Positions 24,003 through 36,651 of a DNA stretch of 64,000 nucleotides are shown here, in pieces. The stretch comes from Viscum album (lineage: Eukaryota > Streptophyta > Magnoliopsida > Santalales > Viscaceae), in assembly GCA_963277665.1 (NCBI GenBank), contig OY728147.1, positions 1,267,461,424 through 1,267,525,423 on the forward strand. Reading direction: 5' to 3'. The notes under the pieces are model-generated. The model worked only from the letters and a program-made list of their open reading frames with translations. It had not been told where the DNA came from and did no database searches. The position numbers and the translations under genes were made by a program. Position 1 is the first letter of the stretch; each line of letters begins with the position of its first letter.

Positions 24003-25130
24003 CTATTGAGGTTGACGACATGTCTTTGAATCAGATTCCAGAACAATCCTATGAGTCCCAATAAGTGGGCTAATCCCAGGAATATCAGACAGGGTCCAAC
24101 CAATGGCTTTCTTATGTTTCATAATGACATCTAGAATCATCCTATCATGATTGGATTCAAGAGAAGAAGAAATGACAATAGGATGTGTTTGATTGTCCCA
24201 TAGGAAGGCATACTTGAGTGCAGCGGGAAGTTCCTTCAATTCAAGACCAGGTTGGTTCAGAATTTCAGCAGATGATTGGGACATTGGATCAAGATCAATT
24301 TTGTTTCCTAGAGTTTTAGATAGGATTGATTCCCCACATGTAGAAGGTTCAGATACTAGATTGGATTGATCAGATTTAGGGAAGGAAGTTGGAGTGGTCT
24401 CCATGAAAGTGGTTTTCTGAAAGGTTTCACTGATTGTTGGACCTAAGAATTCATCATAAGAGAAATTTGAAAATGATTCAAGACAAGGAGATAAACTTCC
24501 TTCATGTGAATAAAGGAAATCAATATCATCACGACTTAAACATCCATCAAATATTCCTTGATGTTCTATGGATTCATTATCAATGCTTCATATCATTTTT
24601 ACTTCATGAATGTCCTCGTCATCCCCTATTTGTGATATTACATTATAGATGTTCAAGTCTAGACTCATGTTTCTAAAGGTGATGGTCATGTTCCCTTTTT
24701 GAACTCAGATAAAAAATTTGATTGTTTCAAGGAAAGGATGATCAAGGATGATTGGGGGTTGTTCCTTATTTCCTAAGTTTGGATGGTTTTCAAGGACAAT
24801 GAAGTCTGCAGGGTAGATGAAGTTTTCAACCTTTACTAGAACGTTCTTTAAAATCCCCTTCAGAACCCTAATGCTACGATCAGCAAGTTGAAGTGTGACA
24901 AATGTGGGTTGGAGATCTTCTAGGCATAACTGGTAGTACACAACATAGGGGATGAGATTGACACTAACACCTAGGTCACACAAGGCCTTGAAAACATTGC
25001 TCTCTCCTAGTTCAACATTGATGTAAGGGCAACCCGAGTCTTTCAACTTAGGAGGAATGGTCCCTTGAATGGTGGTACTCACATTAACTTCCAAAAGTAC
25101 TTGGTTTTTATGTGAAAATTTTCTTTTAAA
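24003..25130 (-). pseudogene. pol: Aspartic protease and linker, family B
   Basis: Protease signature ALCDLGVSVNLIPYVVYYQ (normally DLGAS; Ala replaced by Val) at about 24990, with LQLADRSIRVLKGIL, NVLVKVENFIYPADFIVL and PIILDHPFLETI following, as in plant gypsy proteases. After a stop at 24705 a linker frame (24404-24003) contains ELPAALKYAFLWDNQTHPIVI and WTLSDIPGISPLIGTHRI, the usual lead into RT. It ends at a stop before the RT start at 23984. Confidence 0.8.
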
Positions 25131-26544
25131 AGTTCACAAGTCCTTAAGGTACTTTGAGTAGGCAGGTATGTTTTGGATTTCGTCGAGAAGGGGAATGTTC
25201 AACTTGACTTGTGAGAAGATTTCCCTCAATGTTTCACTCAATTTAGGCTTGGTTTCCCCCCTTATGCATTGAGGAAATGATGCAGGTTGTGGGGTTGTTT
25301 GTTGAAGAGTTGTTTCTTTCACATTGTTATCAGTTTCCTCATTTTGATCTTGTGGTTAATTTTAATTTTCAATAGATTTTAAAGCTTCACATGGTTTCTG
25401 AATTATTTGTTTAGGTTTCTCGATTGATTTCCCACTTCTTAAAATAGTTACAACCTTTAGTTGTTCATGAGTTGTTTGAGTACAACTTGACTCTCCCCTT
25501 AAATTTGAGGATGGTACCGCCTGATTAGGCATGGGTGCCTTTCCAATTTTGATGGTTTGAAGTTCTTGTTTTAGGGAAGAGACTTCTGAGTTCATCCTTT
25601 CCATTTGTTTGCACAATTGTTCTAGTAGGCTTTGTAGAACAATTTGGGTTGGTGCTTGAGAAGATTGGTTTATCCCAGGGGGATATTTTGGAGTTGGTAT
25701 GGTTTGTTGAAAATGGACTGGTGGATGTTAGTATTGGATAGGTTGGGTTTGGAACTGGTTATGGGTTTGGTAGTTCTGATGGGGGTAAGGATTTTTTCCC
25801 TGTGGTTGGCTAGGTTGTTGGTTATCTTTCTAGTGGAAGTCTGGGTGATCATTATACCTTGGGTTGAAGTTGTTTTGGTATTGAGGCTTTTAAAAGTTCA
25901 AAGCATTTACTTATGCTGGGGGTCCTCCTAAAATAACATCCTTGATGGATGGAATGGTTGGGAAGTTGTCTGTCTTATGGTCATGTTTGTCACAAATTGT
26001 GCAAACAGGGTTTATAGTTTGGATTTCATGGACTTTCATAAGGTCTATCTCTTCAACCTTCCTAGAGAGTGCTGTGAGTTTAGCCCTAAGGATTTCCTCT
26101 TCTCTAAGTTTATAAATTCCAGTAGTTCTTTGTGGCTTTTCAGAATAAGGTGAAGTTCCCCATGTTTGGTTTTATTTAGCAAGGATTTCCAGATACTTGT
26201 AAGCATCATTTGGGGATTTGTTTTTAAAGGTTCCATTACACATCATGTCAATGAATTGTTTGTTCCCCAGACCCAACCATTCATAGAAAATTATCACTTG
26301 TTTAGGAATAGAAAAACCATGGTGTGGAACCATGTTTAGAGTGTCTTTGAACCTCTCCCATGTTTCATATAATGACTCTCCCTCTTTTTCAAAAAAGTTT
26401 TGGATACTCTTTTTAAGTGAAATTGTTTTGTGGTGGGGAAAGTATTTTTTGTAGAATTCTCTTTGCAATTGGTCCCAAGAGTTGATGGATGATGGTCTCA
26501 AATTTTTTAGCCAATTTTTATCTCGATCCTTTAAAGAAAAAGGA
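25131..26544 (-). pseudogene. gag: gag C-terminal part, family B
   Basis: From the CACTA junction inward: SINSWDQLQREFYKKYFPHH, KKSIQNFFEKEGESLYETWE, then FSIPKQVIIFYEWLGL and PNDAYKYLEILAK (26501-26172). Further on, CTICDKHDHKTDNF (about 25985) is a CCHC zinc knuckle whose last Cys is Phe. It continues through a Gln/Pro-rich linker, a LCKQMERMNSEVSSLKQEL coiled-coil (about 25590), and PKLSETLREIFSQVKLNIPL before protease. Stops and frame changes occur near 26165 and 25670. The first part of the gene lies at 47550-48016, beyond the CACTA insertion. Confidence 0.82.
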
Positions 26545-26547
26545 AAT

Positions 26548-26800
26548 CACTACTAGAAATAAGACTTTTCCCAACACTTGCATACCGACGGTTCAAAGAA
26601 ACCGTTGGTATAGGTAGTCTTTCCCAACGGTTTCATCAAACCGTTGGGAAAGATGTTTTAAAAGTCTCTTTTCCCAACGGTTTGATGAAACCGTTGGGAA
26701 AGAGTTTATTTTCCCAACGGTTTGATGAAACCATTGGGAAATATGGGTAAAAACATCCCTTTTCCCAATGGTTCCATTAAACCGTTGGGAAAAAAAATGC
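26548..26800. repeat. Left CACTA terminus with subterminal palindromes
   Basis: The terminal inverted repeat is followed by five copies of a palindrome built from CCCAACGGTTT and AAACCGTTGGG around a short loop such as GATG or CATC, at about 26586, 26625, 26672, 26714 and 26764. These are the likely transposase-binding sites. Confidence 0.85.
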
Positions 26801-28015
26801 CCCAAATTAGACAGAATCCTCCCCACGATTCTAGAACCATTCCGCTGATCTCCAGAAGCTCTCCAGAAGTGATTCCTTCGCAGAAACCCTTGAGAATCCC
26901 CACATTTTCCATCAGATCAACTGCTGACAGGTTACACTCCTTCCATATTTTATTAAGGATATAGTTCCTCCCCTTATCAATCATATCCTTCTATTCTCAA
27001 GGATTTGGTTATTCCCAATTTTTAGGGTTTTGGTAAAATTTTATGATTCACTAATCCATGAATTGTGTACTCAAATCACTACATCGATGTATGTCCAATT
27101 AATATTTTCATTACACATTTACATTTATAAGGGCATGGTGTCTATTGTGTTATAATTTTAAAGATTCATAGTTTTTTTAATCTCAATGCTTCAAATATTA
27201 CATCTTCATGTATATAAACTCATAAGAAATTGTTTGTAATATTTATTGATTTCATTTCATGAAAATCACTCCTTTCATTAAGATCATGTCAAACATGAAG
27301 ATCTTGTTCATCTTAATTTTTTTTACACTATGTGTATTACATAACAAGTATGTATCATGTTTCTATCAAAATCTATATATATATAAAATGACACACTGTT
27401 CACTTATCCTTTGCACAATAGAACATATGGAGTATCTTCTTGAACTTTTCAAAATAGTATGTGGTCCCTAATTAGTACTTCTTCCTTCTTCATGAAACTA
27501 ATTCATAGAATGTCAAATTCGCAATATTAGTGAATATTAGTTTTTCTAATATAACCATTAATCATTCTGCCTTCGACATCATACATGTGTTATTCAATCA
27601 CCTTTTTAAAACACAATGACCATTTTCACTGATTTGGGGTTCCTCAAAATGCTTGGGAAAATAAAAAAATTCATGTATTGAATCGTGTTTCTCATATGGT
27701 TTCATGGATACAAGTTCATCTCGAAAATCATGACTGCGTGGTTCAAATATCATGAGGACCATGAGATTATTATTTTTCACACAAATTAAGTTGTTCTCTG
27801 CAACTATGTGTTTTTGTTTTCACTTTTGATTTGGCTGAAAGGGGAGCTTTGTGGTCATTAATCATGGTTATGGGTGGTCATTTAGGATGTAAGATAGTGA
27901 GACATCATTTTACTTGATATATCCAATATTATTATTGATTTATGTTCAATTTAATTATCTTTAACAAGTGATGTTGTTTAATAAGTTGTTATTAATGGTT
28001 GTAATAATTACAATA
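26801..28015. other. CACTA internal sequence, left side
   Basis: 26815-26935 is less AT-rich and has a 5' splice-site-like CAG/GTTACA at about 26929. It might be the edge of an old exon. The rest to about 27960 is AT-rich with no credible coding sequence. Short frames at 27259-27471 and 27598-27780 are not recognised and are likely chance. Confidence 0.35.
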
Positions 28016-28560
28016 TGGCCCCTCGGACACCCCCCGGACAGCCCCTCAGACAGCCCCCCGGACATCCCCCCACCCTCCTCCCTGGACCCCAGACAGCCCC
28101 CCGGACAACCCCCAGGCACCCCCCGAATAGCCCTCAAACAGCCCCCGGACAGCCCCCGGACAGCCCCCCGGACAGCCCCCCAGACAACCCCCCACCCTCC
28201 TCCTTGGACCCCAGAGAGCCCCCCGGACACCCCCCAGGACAGCCCCCACCCTCCTCCCTGGACCCCAGACAGCCCCCAGACACCCCCCAAACATCCCCCG
28301 AACAGCCCCCAGACAGCCCCCCGGACAGCCCCCGGACACCCCCCAGACACCCCCCGAACACCCCCCGAACACCCCCCGGACACCCCCCGGACAGCCCCCC
28401 CACCCTCCTCCCTGGACCCCGGACAGGCCCCCTGACACCCCCCAGACAGCCCCCCGGACACCCCCCCAGACATCCCCCCCAACCTCCTCCTTGGTACCCG
28501 GACAACCCCCCATACATGCCCCCAGACAGCCCCGACCAGCCCCCCATACACCCCTCGTGA
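28016..28560. repeat. C-rich minisatellite
   Basis: About 545 bases of imperfect 11-12-base units of the form CAGCCCCCCGGA, with a longer motif (CACCCTCCTCCCTGGACCCC) recurring at 28071, 28193, 28247, 28401 and, diverged, 28481. The + strand is extremely C-rich and the minus strand correspondingly G-rich, with runs of 4-8 G. Five overlapping frames stay open on both strands only because stop codons are A/T-rich. They are not taken as genes. Confidence 0.85.
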
Positions 28561-31500
28561 CCACTCAAATTGTCTCTCTTTTGTTCAAAATGGACTAAAT
28601 TTTAAGTGAAATCAACAACTGACATACGGGAAAATGAACAAATGCCTTCGGATTCTGTTTAAACATTAGGAAAATGATCCATGGGTCATATGGGATGTGT
28701 AAGAGTCAACCTCACCTCAATACGAGGCACTGTGTGGCCGACACCACCCAAACTGTCTCTGTTTTGTTTAAAATGGACAATATTTTATGTACATACGCCA
28801 AATAGACAAAATTCCTAAAGATTATATTGAAACTTTAGGAAAATTATCCATGAGTCATATGTGACGTGTACGAGTCAACCCTGCCACAAACCGAGCCGCG
28901 GTGTGGCCGAGACCACTCAAATTGTCTCTCTTTTGTTCAAAATGGACTAAATTGTAAGTGAAATCAAAAACTGACATATGAGAAACTGACCAAACGCCTT
29001 CGTATTCTATTTACACTTTAGGAAAACGATCCATGGGTCATATGTGATGTGTAAGATTCAACCTCACCTCAATCCGAGGCACCGTGGGGCCGGGACCACT
29101 CAAACTGCCTCTCTTTTGTTCCAAATGGACAATATTTTATGTACATACGCCAAACCGATCAAACGAATTCTTATTGTGTTGAAACATTAGGAAAATGATC
29201 CATGGAACATATGTGACGTGTACAAGTAAACCCCGCCTCAATCTGAGGCCCGGTGTGGCCGACACCACTCAAAGTGCCTCTTTTCTTTTAAATGTACTTA
29301 ATTTTAAGTGAAAACAACAACTGTCATACGGAAAACTGACCAAACGCCTACAGATTCTATTGAAACTTTAGGAAAACGATCCATGGGTCATATGTGACAT
29401 GTACGAGTCAACCCCACCTCAATCCGAGGCACTGTGGGGCCGGGACCACCCAAAATGCCTCTCTTTTGTTGAAAATGGACTAAATTGTAAGTGAAATCAA
29501 CAACTGTCATACAGGAAACTGACCAAACGCCTTCCGATTCTATTGAAAATTTAGGAAAACGATCCATGCGTCATATGTGATGTGTAAGAGTCAATACCTC
29601 CTCAATCTAAGGCACGGTGTGGTCAACACCACCCAAACTGTCTCTCTTATGCTAAAAATGGACAATATTTTATGTACATACGCCAAACTGATCAAACAGA
29701 TTCTGATTGTGTTGAAACATTAGAACAACGATCCATGGCTCATATGTGAGTTTTAAGAGTCAAACCCTCCTCAATATGAGGCCCGGTGTGGCTGACACCA
29801 CTCAAAGTGTCTCTCTTTTGTTTAAAATGGACTTAATTTTAAGTGAAAACAAAAACTGACATACGCCAAACCAACCAAACACTTACAGATTCTATTGAAA
29901 CTTTAGGAAAACGATCCATGGGTCATATGTGACATGTAAGAGTCAACCCTACCTCAATCCGAGCTACGGTGTGGCCGGGACCACTCAAACTGTCTCTCTT
30001 TTGTTCAAAATGGACTAAATTGTAAGTGAAATCAACAACTGACATAAGAGAAACCTACCAAACGCCTTCAGATTCTGTTGAAACTTTAGGAAAACGATTC
30101 AGTGGTCATATGTGATATGTACGAGTCAACCTTGACTCAATCCGAGGTGCCGTGTGGACGGTACCACCCAAAATGCCTCTCTTTTGTTCAAAATGGACAA
30201 TATTTTACGTACATACGCCAAATCGATCAAACAGATTATGATTGTGTTTAAACTTTATAAAAATGATCCATTTATCATATTTGACGTGTACGAGTCATCC
30301 CCGCCTCAATCCGAGGCCTGGTGTGGCCGAAACCACTCAAAGTGGATCTATTTTGTTTAAAATGGACTTAATTTTAAGTGAAAACAACAACTGACATACG
30401 TCAAACCAACCAAACGCCTTAGGATTCTGTTGAAACTTTAAGAAAACGATCCATGGGTCAGATGTGACGTGTATGAGTCAACCTCGCCTCAATCCGAGCC
30501 GCGGTGTGGCCGGGACCACTGAAACTGTCTCACTTTTGTTTAAAATGGACATAATTTTAAGTGAAAACAACAACTGACATACGCCAAACCAACCAAACGA
30601 CTTCTGATTATATTGAAACTTTATGAAAATGATCCATGGGTCATATGTGACGTGTAAGAGTCAACCCCGCCTCAATCCGAGTTGCGGTGTGACCGGGACC
30701 ACTCAAACTGTCTCTCTTTTGTTCAAAATGGACTAAATTGTAAGTGAAATCAACAACTGACATACGGGAAACTGACCAAATGCCTTCATATTCTGTTGAA
30801 ACTTTAGGAAAACGATCCATGGGTCATATGTGACGTGTACAAGTCAACTGCGCCTCAATCCGAGGCATCATGGGGCCAGGACCACCCAAACTGCCTCTCT
30901 TTTGTTCCAAATGGAAAATATTTTACGTACATAGGCCAAACCGATCAAACGGATTCTTAATGTGTTGAAACTCTAGGAAAATGATCCTTGGCTCATATGT
31001 GACATGTACGAGTTAACCCTGCCTCAATACGAGACCCGGTGTGGCCGACAACACTCAAAGTGCCTTTTTTTAAATGTACTTAATTTTAAGTGAAAACAAC
31101 AACTGACATACGGAAAACCGACCAAATGCCTACGGATTATATTGAAACATTACGAAAATGATACATAGGTCATATGTGACGTGTACGAGTCAACCCCACC
31201 TCAATCGGAGGCCCGGTGTGGCCGACAACACTCAATGTGCCTCTATTTTGTTTAAAATGGACTTAATTTTAAGTGAAAACAACAACTGACATATGCCAAA
31301 CCAACCAAACACCTTTGGATTCTGTTGAAACATTAGTAAAACGATCCATGGGTCATATTTGATGTGTATGAGTCAACCACGCCTCAATTTGAGCTGCGGT
31401 GTGGCTGGGACCACGCAAACTGTCTCTGTTTTGTTCAAAATGGACTAAATTGTAAGTGATATCAACAAATGACATATGAGAAACCTACCAAATGCCTTTG

Positions 31501-34500
31501 GATTCTGTTGAAACTTTAGGAAATCTATCCATGGGTCATATGTGATGTGTAAGAGTCAACCCTGCCTCAATCCAAGGCACCGTGTGGCCGAGACCACCCA
31601 AACTGCCTCTCTTTTCTTCAAAATGGACAATATTTTACGTACATACGCCAAACTGATCAAACGGATTATGATTATGTTGAAACTTTAGGAAAATTATCCA
31701 TGGCTCATATTTTACATGTACGAGTCAACCCCGCCTCAATCCGAGGCCCGGTGTGGCTGACACCACTCAAAGTGCCTCTCTTTTGTTTAAAATGAACTTA
31801 ATTTTTAGTGAAAACAACAACTGACATAATCCAAACCGACCAAACACCTTCGGATTCTGTTGAAAATTTAGGAAAACGATCCATGGGTCATATGGGACAT
31901 GTATGAGTCAACCCCTCCTCCATCCGAGCCGCGGTGTGGCTGGAACCACTCAAACTGTCTCTCTTTTGTTGAAAATGGACTAAATTGTAAGTGAAATCAA
32001 CAACTGTCATACAGGAAATCAACCAAACGCCTTCATATTCTATTGAAACTTTAGGAAAACGATACATGGGTCATATGTGATGTGTAAGAGTCAATCCCGC
32101 CTCAATCAAAGGTTCGGTGTGGCCGAAACCACCCAAACTGTCTCTCTTATGTTAAAAATGGACAATATTTTACGTACATATGTTAAACCGATCAAATGGA
32201 TTATGATTGTATTGAAAATTTAGGAAAATGATCCATGGATAATATTTGACGTGTACGAGTAAACCCCGCTTCAATCCTAGGCCCGGTGTGGCTGACACCA
32301 CTCAAAGTGCCTCTCTTTTTTTTTTAAAAGGGACTTAATTTTAAGTGAAAACAACAACTGACATAAGCCAAACCGACCAAAAGCCTTCAGATTATATTGA
32401 AACTTTATGAAAAAGATTCATGGGACATATGTGACATGTAAGAGTCAACCCTTCCTAAATCCGAGCCGCAGTGTGGCTGGGACCACTCAAACTGTCTCTC
32501 TTTTGTTGAAAATGGACATAATTTTAAGTGAAAAAAACAACTGACATACGCCAAACCAACCAAACGACTTCTGATTATGTTGAAACTTTAGGAAAACGAT
32601 CCATGTCTCATATGTGACGTGTACGAGTCAACCCCACCTCAATCCGAGCCACAGTGTGACCGGGACCACTCAAACTGTCTCTCTTTTGTTCAAAATGGAC
32701 TAAATTGTAAGTGAAATCAACAACTGACATACGGGAAACTGACCAAACGCCTTAGGATTCTGTTGAAACTTTAGGAAAATGATACATGGTTCATATGTGA
32801 TGTGTACGATTTAACCCCGCCTCAATCCAAGATGCCGTGTGGCCGAGACCACCAAAACTGCCTCTCTTTTGTTCAAAATGGACAATATTTTACGTACATA
32901 CGCCAAACCGATCAAACGGATTCTGATTGTGTTGAAACTTTATGAAAATGATCCATGGATCATATGTGACGTTTACGAGTCAAACCCACCTCAATCTGAG
33001 GCCCGGTGTGACTGACACCACTCAAAGTGCCTCTGTTTTGTTTAAAATGGACTTAATTTTAAGTGAAAACAACAATTGACATACGCCAAACCAACCAAAC
33101 GCCTAAGGATTCTGTTGAAACTTTAGAAAAATGATCCATGGGTCATATGTGACGTGTACGAGTCAACCCCACCTCAATCCAAGCTACGGTGTGACCGGGA
33201 CCACTCAAAATGCCTCTCTTTTGTTTAAAATGGACTAAATTGTAAGTGAAATCAACAACTGACATACGGGAAACCGACCAAACGCCTTAGGATTCTGTTG
33301 AAACTTTAGTAAAATGATCCATGGGTCATATGAGACATGTAAGAGTTAACCCTGACTCAATCCGAGGCACCATGGGGCTGGGACCACCCAAACTGCCTCT
33401 CTTTTGTTCCAAATGGACAATATTTTATGTACATACGCCAAACTGATCAAATGGATTCTAATTGTGTTGAAACATTAGGAAAATGATCCATGTATCATAT
33501 GTGATGTGTACGAGTCAACCCCAGATCAATACGAGGCCCAGTGTGGCCGACACCACTCAAAGTGCCTTTTTTTTTAAATGTACTTAATTTTAAGTGAAAA
33601 CAACAATTGTCATACGAAAAACTAACCAAACGCCTACGAATTCTGTTTAAACTTTAGGAAACTGATACATGGGTCATATGTGACGTGTACGAGTCAACCC
33701 CGCCTCAATCTGAGCTTCGGTGTGGCTGGAACCACTACAACTGTCTCTCTTTTGTTGAAAATGGACTAAATTGTAAGTGAAATCAACAACTGTCATACGG
33801 GAAACTGAGAAAACACCTTCCGATTCTATTGAAATTTTAGGAAAACGATCCATGGGTCATATGTGATGTGTACGAGTCAATTCCTCCTCAATATGAGGCG
33901 CGGTTTGGCCGACACCACCCAAACTATCTCTCTTATGTTAAAAATGGACAATATTTTATGTACATACGCCAAACCAATCAAAAGGATTCTGATTGTGTTG
34001 AAACATTAGGAAAACGGTCCATGGCTCATATGTGACATGTACGAGTCAACCCTGCCTCAATACAAGTCCCGGTGTGGCCGACACCACTCAAAGTGTCTCT
34101 CTTTTGTTTAAAATGGACTTAATTTTAAGTGAAAACAACAACTGACATACGCCAAACCAACCAAACGCCTTCGGATTCTATTGAAACTTTAGGAAAACAA
34201 TCCATGGGTCATATTTGACATGTATGAGTCAACTCCGCCTCAATCCGAGCTACGGTGTGGTTGGGACCACTCAAACTGTCTCTCTTTTGTTCAAAATGGA
34301 CTAAATTGTAAGTGATATCAACAACTGACATATGGGAAACGGACCAAATGCCTTCAGATTCTGTTGAAACTTTAGGAAAACGATCCATGGGTCATATGTG
34401 ACGTGTACGAGTCAACCCCGCCTCAATTTGAGTCACCGTGGGGCCGGGACCACCCAAACTGCCTCTCTTTTGTTCTAAATGGACAATATTTTATGTACAT

Positions 34501-34615
34501 ATGCCAAACCGATCAAACGGATTCTGATTGTGTTGAAACTTTAGGAAAATGATTCATGGATCATATGTGACGTGTACCAGTCAACCCCGCCTCAATCCGT
34601 GGCCCGGTGTGACAC
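28561..34615. repeat. Satellite-like tandem array, about 34 monomers of 169-183 bp
   Basis: Monomers begin CCACTCAAA or CCACCCAAA and share a core with TGAAACTTTAGGAAAACGAT and TCATATGTGACGTGTACGAG, then CCTCAATCCGAG. Starts at 28561, 28744, 28913, 29096, 29265, 29446 and 29629 give spacings of 183, 169, 183, 169, 181 and 183. Types differ in the middle: one has GGACTAAATTGTAAGTG, another GGACTTAATTTTAAGTG, and the short one GGACAATATTTTACGTAC. The long and short types tend to alternate. No coding sequence. The array lies inside the CACTA and stops within about 10 bases of the copia insertion. Confidence 0.92.
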
Positions 34616-34620
34616 TTATG

Positions 34621-36178
34621 TGTAGGATCGAAATATAATATGAGATGCTCAATATACAAGAGGGGGGTGAATTGTGTACTTTAAAAATTCCTTTGGAACC
34701 TTTAAAGTTAGTTATGAATAACTAAAGTTTCCTTAAGAAAAGGAAAATGCTAAGTTTAACAAAGTTAAACTAAGTAAATTCACAACACCTCTAACACCGA
34801 ACTAAAATTGGAAAGAGATTCCAAAAGTAGGTTCCGGAAATATGGTTCCGGAAATTGAAACTTAACAAAAGTTACAAAATGAGATTCTACCTTAAAGCGT
34901 ATAGAATCTAAATGAATCAGAGTAAGTAAGGAAGTATAATAAAGTTATACTTTCCTTAAGATACAAAATGCAGCGGAATAAAGACAAGTAGTAAAACTAC
35001 TAGTAATAAGATAATAGTCTTTTAACCCAAAGAGAAGGGTATCCAACAACCTTGGATAAAGGTCCCTTGATTTATACTTTCAAGCAAGTCTGTCTTACCC
35101 ACACCAGGGTAAGCCCTCGATACGAAGATCGGAGTCTCTGTCTTGCTATCCCCGCAAGCCCTCAACTTCAAGGTAGTTGGTAACCTCTGTCTTTCTCAGC
35201 AAGAAAGCCCTCGATCTTTAAGGTAGTCGGCACCTCTGTCTTCCTATCCTCGGAAGCCCTCGAATGTAATCACCAACATTCGGAGTCGCACGAAGCTTTG
35301 AGAGTTAATAAGAGACTCTCTCTTTAGAAATCACTTCAACAGCATGTAAGCACTTTTTCAACAATCAGCTACGAGCTCTTTCAAATGAGCTCCTATTTAT
35401 AGGTAAGGTCGGCTCCTTCTCCAACGGTCATATTTTCCTTAAAGTTCGGAGGGACCTGTACACGTGTCACTTAGACAACGGTTAGTTTATAACAAAATGG
35501 ACGACATCATTTTATAACAAAACAAGTGTAACAGAATGTACGACATCGTTTTAAACTCTAACATAAAGGTTCGGAATGAAAACTTCGGAGTGATAGTTCG
35601 GAGTGAATAAATCAGAGTGTATAAAACAATGATAATCAGATTCTGTTTAATAGGTGAATTCGGAATGAGAATTCGGAATAGGAATTCGTCATCAGAAATC
35701 GTAATGAGAATTCTTCATTGGAATTCATAATAAGAATTCTTCTTTATAATTCGTAATGAGAATTCGGAATGGGATTTCTTCATTAGAATTCATAATGAGA
35801 ATTCTTCTTCAGAATTCGTATCCTGAATCTGGAATAGAACTTAGTCAGAGTTCATATCCGGAATTCGGAATGAAACTTCCTTATAGTTCTTGTCCAGAAT
35901 CCGAACCCTAAAACAGAATGCTTTATATCAAAGTTTCAATGATTCCGAGAAAATGAATCCGAAACTTATACTTAAGAAAAATATGGATGAAAATATGATA
36001 AGGATAATTTTTCTTATAAAAGCGATTTTCCTTAAGAAAGAAATTTTCCTTATAAAAGCAATTTTCCTTAAGAAAGCAATTTTCCTTAAGAAAGAAATTT
36101 TCCTTAAGAAAAGATGTTTGTGATTTTCAAAACAAGAAGGAATGGAAAAGTCATAAGGAAAACCTTATTGACTCAACA
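34621..36178 (-). repeat. 3' LTR of the Sirevirus-type copia
   Basis: 1558 bases, matching 45154-46787 end to end with roughly 25-30 substitutions by eye. The partner is 76 bases longer: four extra 18-base minisatellite copies (72 bases) and a G10 instead of a G6 run. A TATA box on the minus strand lies at 35394-35401 and a G-box CACGTG at 35461-35466. Confidence 0.93.
36011..36114. repeat. 18-bp minisatellite in the 3' LTR
   Basis: About six copies of an 18-base unit close to AAGCAATTTTCCTTAAGA. The matching tract in the other LTR (46551-46723) has about four more. Confidence 0.85.
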
Positions 36179-36497
36179 ATCTCCCCCTTTTTGGAAAGCA
36201 CAAACATCCTTACGAAAAAGCTATTCTAAGAAGAAAGAAACACATTAAAGCTTATCTCCCTTGGTTTAAGAATATAGATGAATACGACTAACTCCCCCTT
36301 AGGCTTTGAAACTCTAAGGATCGTATTCATATTTCCGGAGTGATGTTTCATAAGAAGGTCTTCTTTAAGAAAAACTCCCCCTTAAACAAACTCTTATTAG
36401 AGTTCTTTTTCCTTGGGTATTTTTTCTTTCTCCCCCTTTGATAGACTCTTATTAGAGTTCCTCTTTTTCTTAAGGATCTTTTCCTTCTCCCCCTTTG
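36179..36497 (-). other. Serial polypurine tracts of the copia
   Basis: The tract abutting the 3' LTR (minus strand AAAAAGGGGGAGAT, 36179-36192) is followed by four more close copies at about 36291-36301, 36374-36385, 36430-36440 and 36487-36497. A sixth, CTCCCCCTAT on the + strand, lies at 39834-39843. Multiple such tracts are a described feature of Sireviruses. The LTR-adjacent one is the likely plus-strand primer. Confidence 0.7.
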
Positions 36498-36651
36498 TGA
36501 TTTTCAAAAAGAATTGGAGGGAATGGAAAAACTTAACAAAGTACCTGAGATATTAGTAATGACAACAATAGAAACAACAAGTACGACTTTCATTAAATTT
36601 GAAATCTCGACAACAAAGAAAAAAAAATTACAACAAAAAGATCGGATTAGA
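36498..36651 (-). other. Spacer between third ORF and polypurine tracts
   Basis: Short noncoding stretch. The + strand open frame at 36514-36744 overlaps the third ORF and is not credible. Confidence 0.4.

Noticed and set aside
27961..28568. Five long overlapping open frames on both strands (Pro/Ser- and Gly-rich, up to 196 codons)
   Set aside because: They arise from a C-rich minisatellite that lacks A/T-rich stop codons. No start context, domain or bias toward one strand.
28561..34615. Regular repeats that might be a CRISPR array
   Set aside because: Monomers of 169-183 bp repeat head to tail without unique spacers, in a plant genome. This is satellite DNA.
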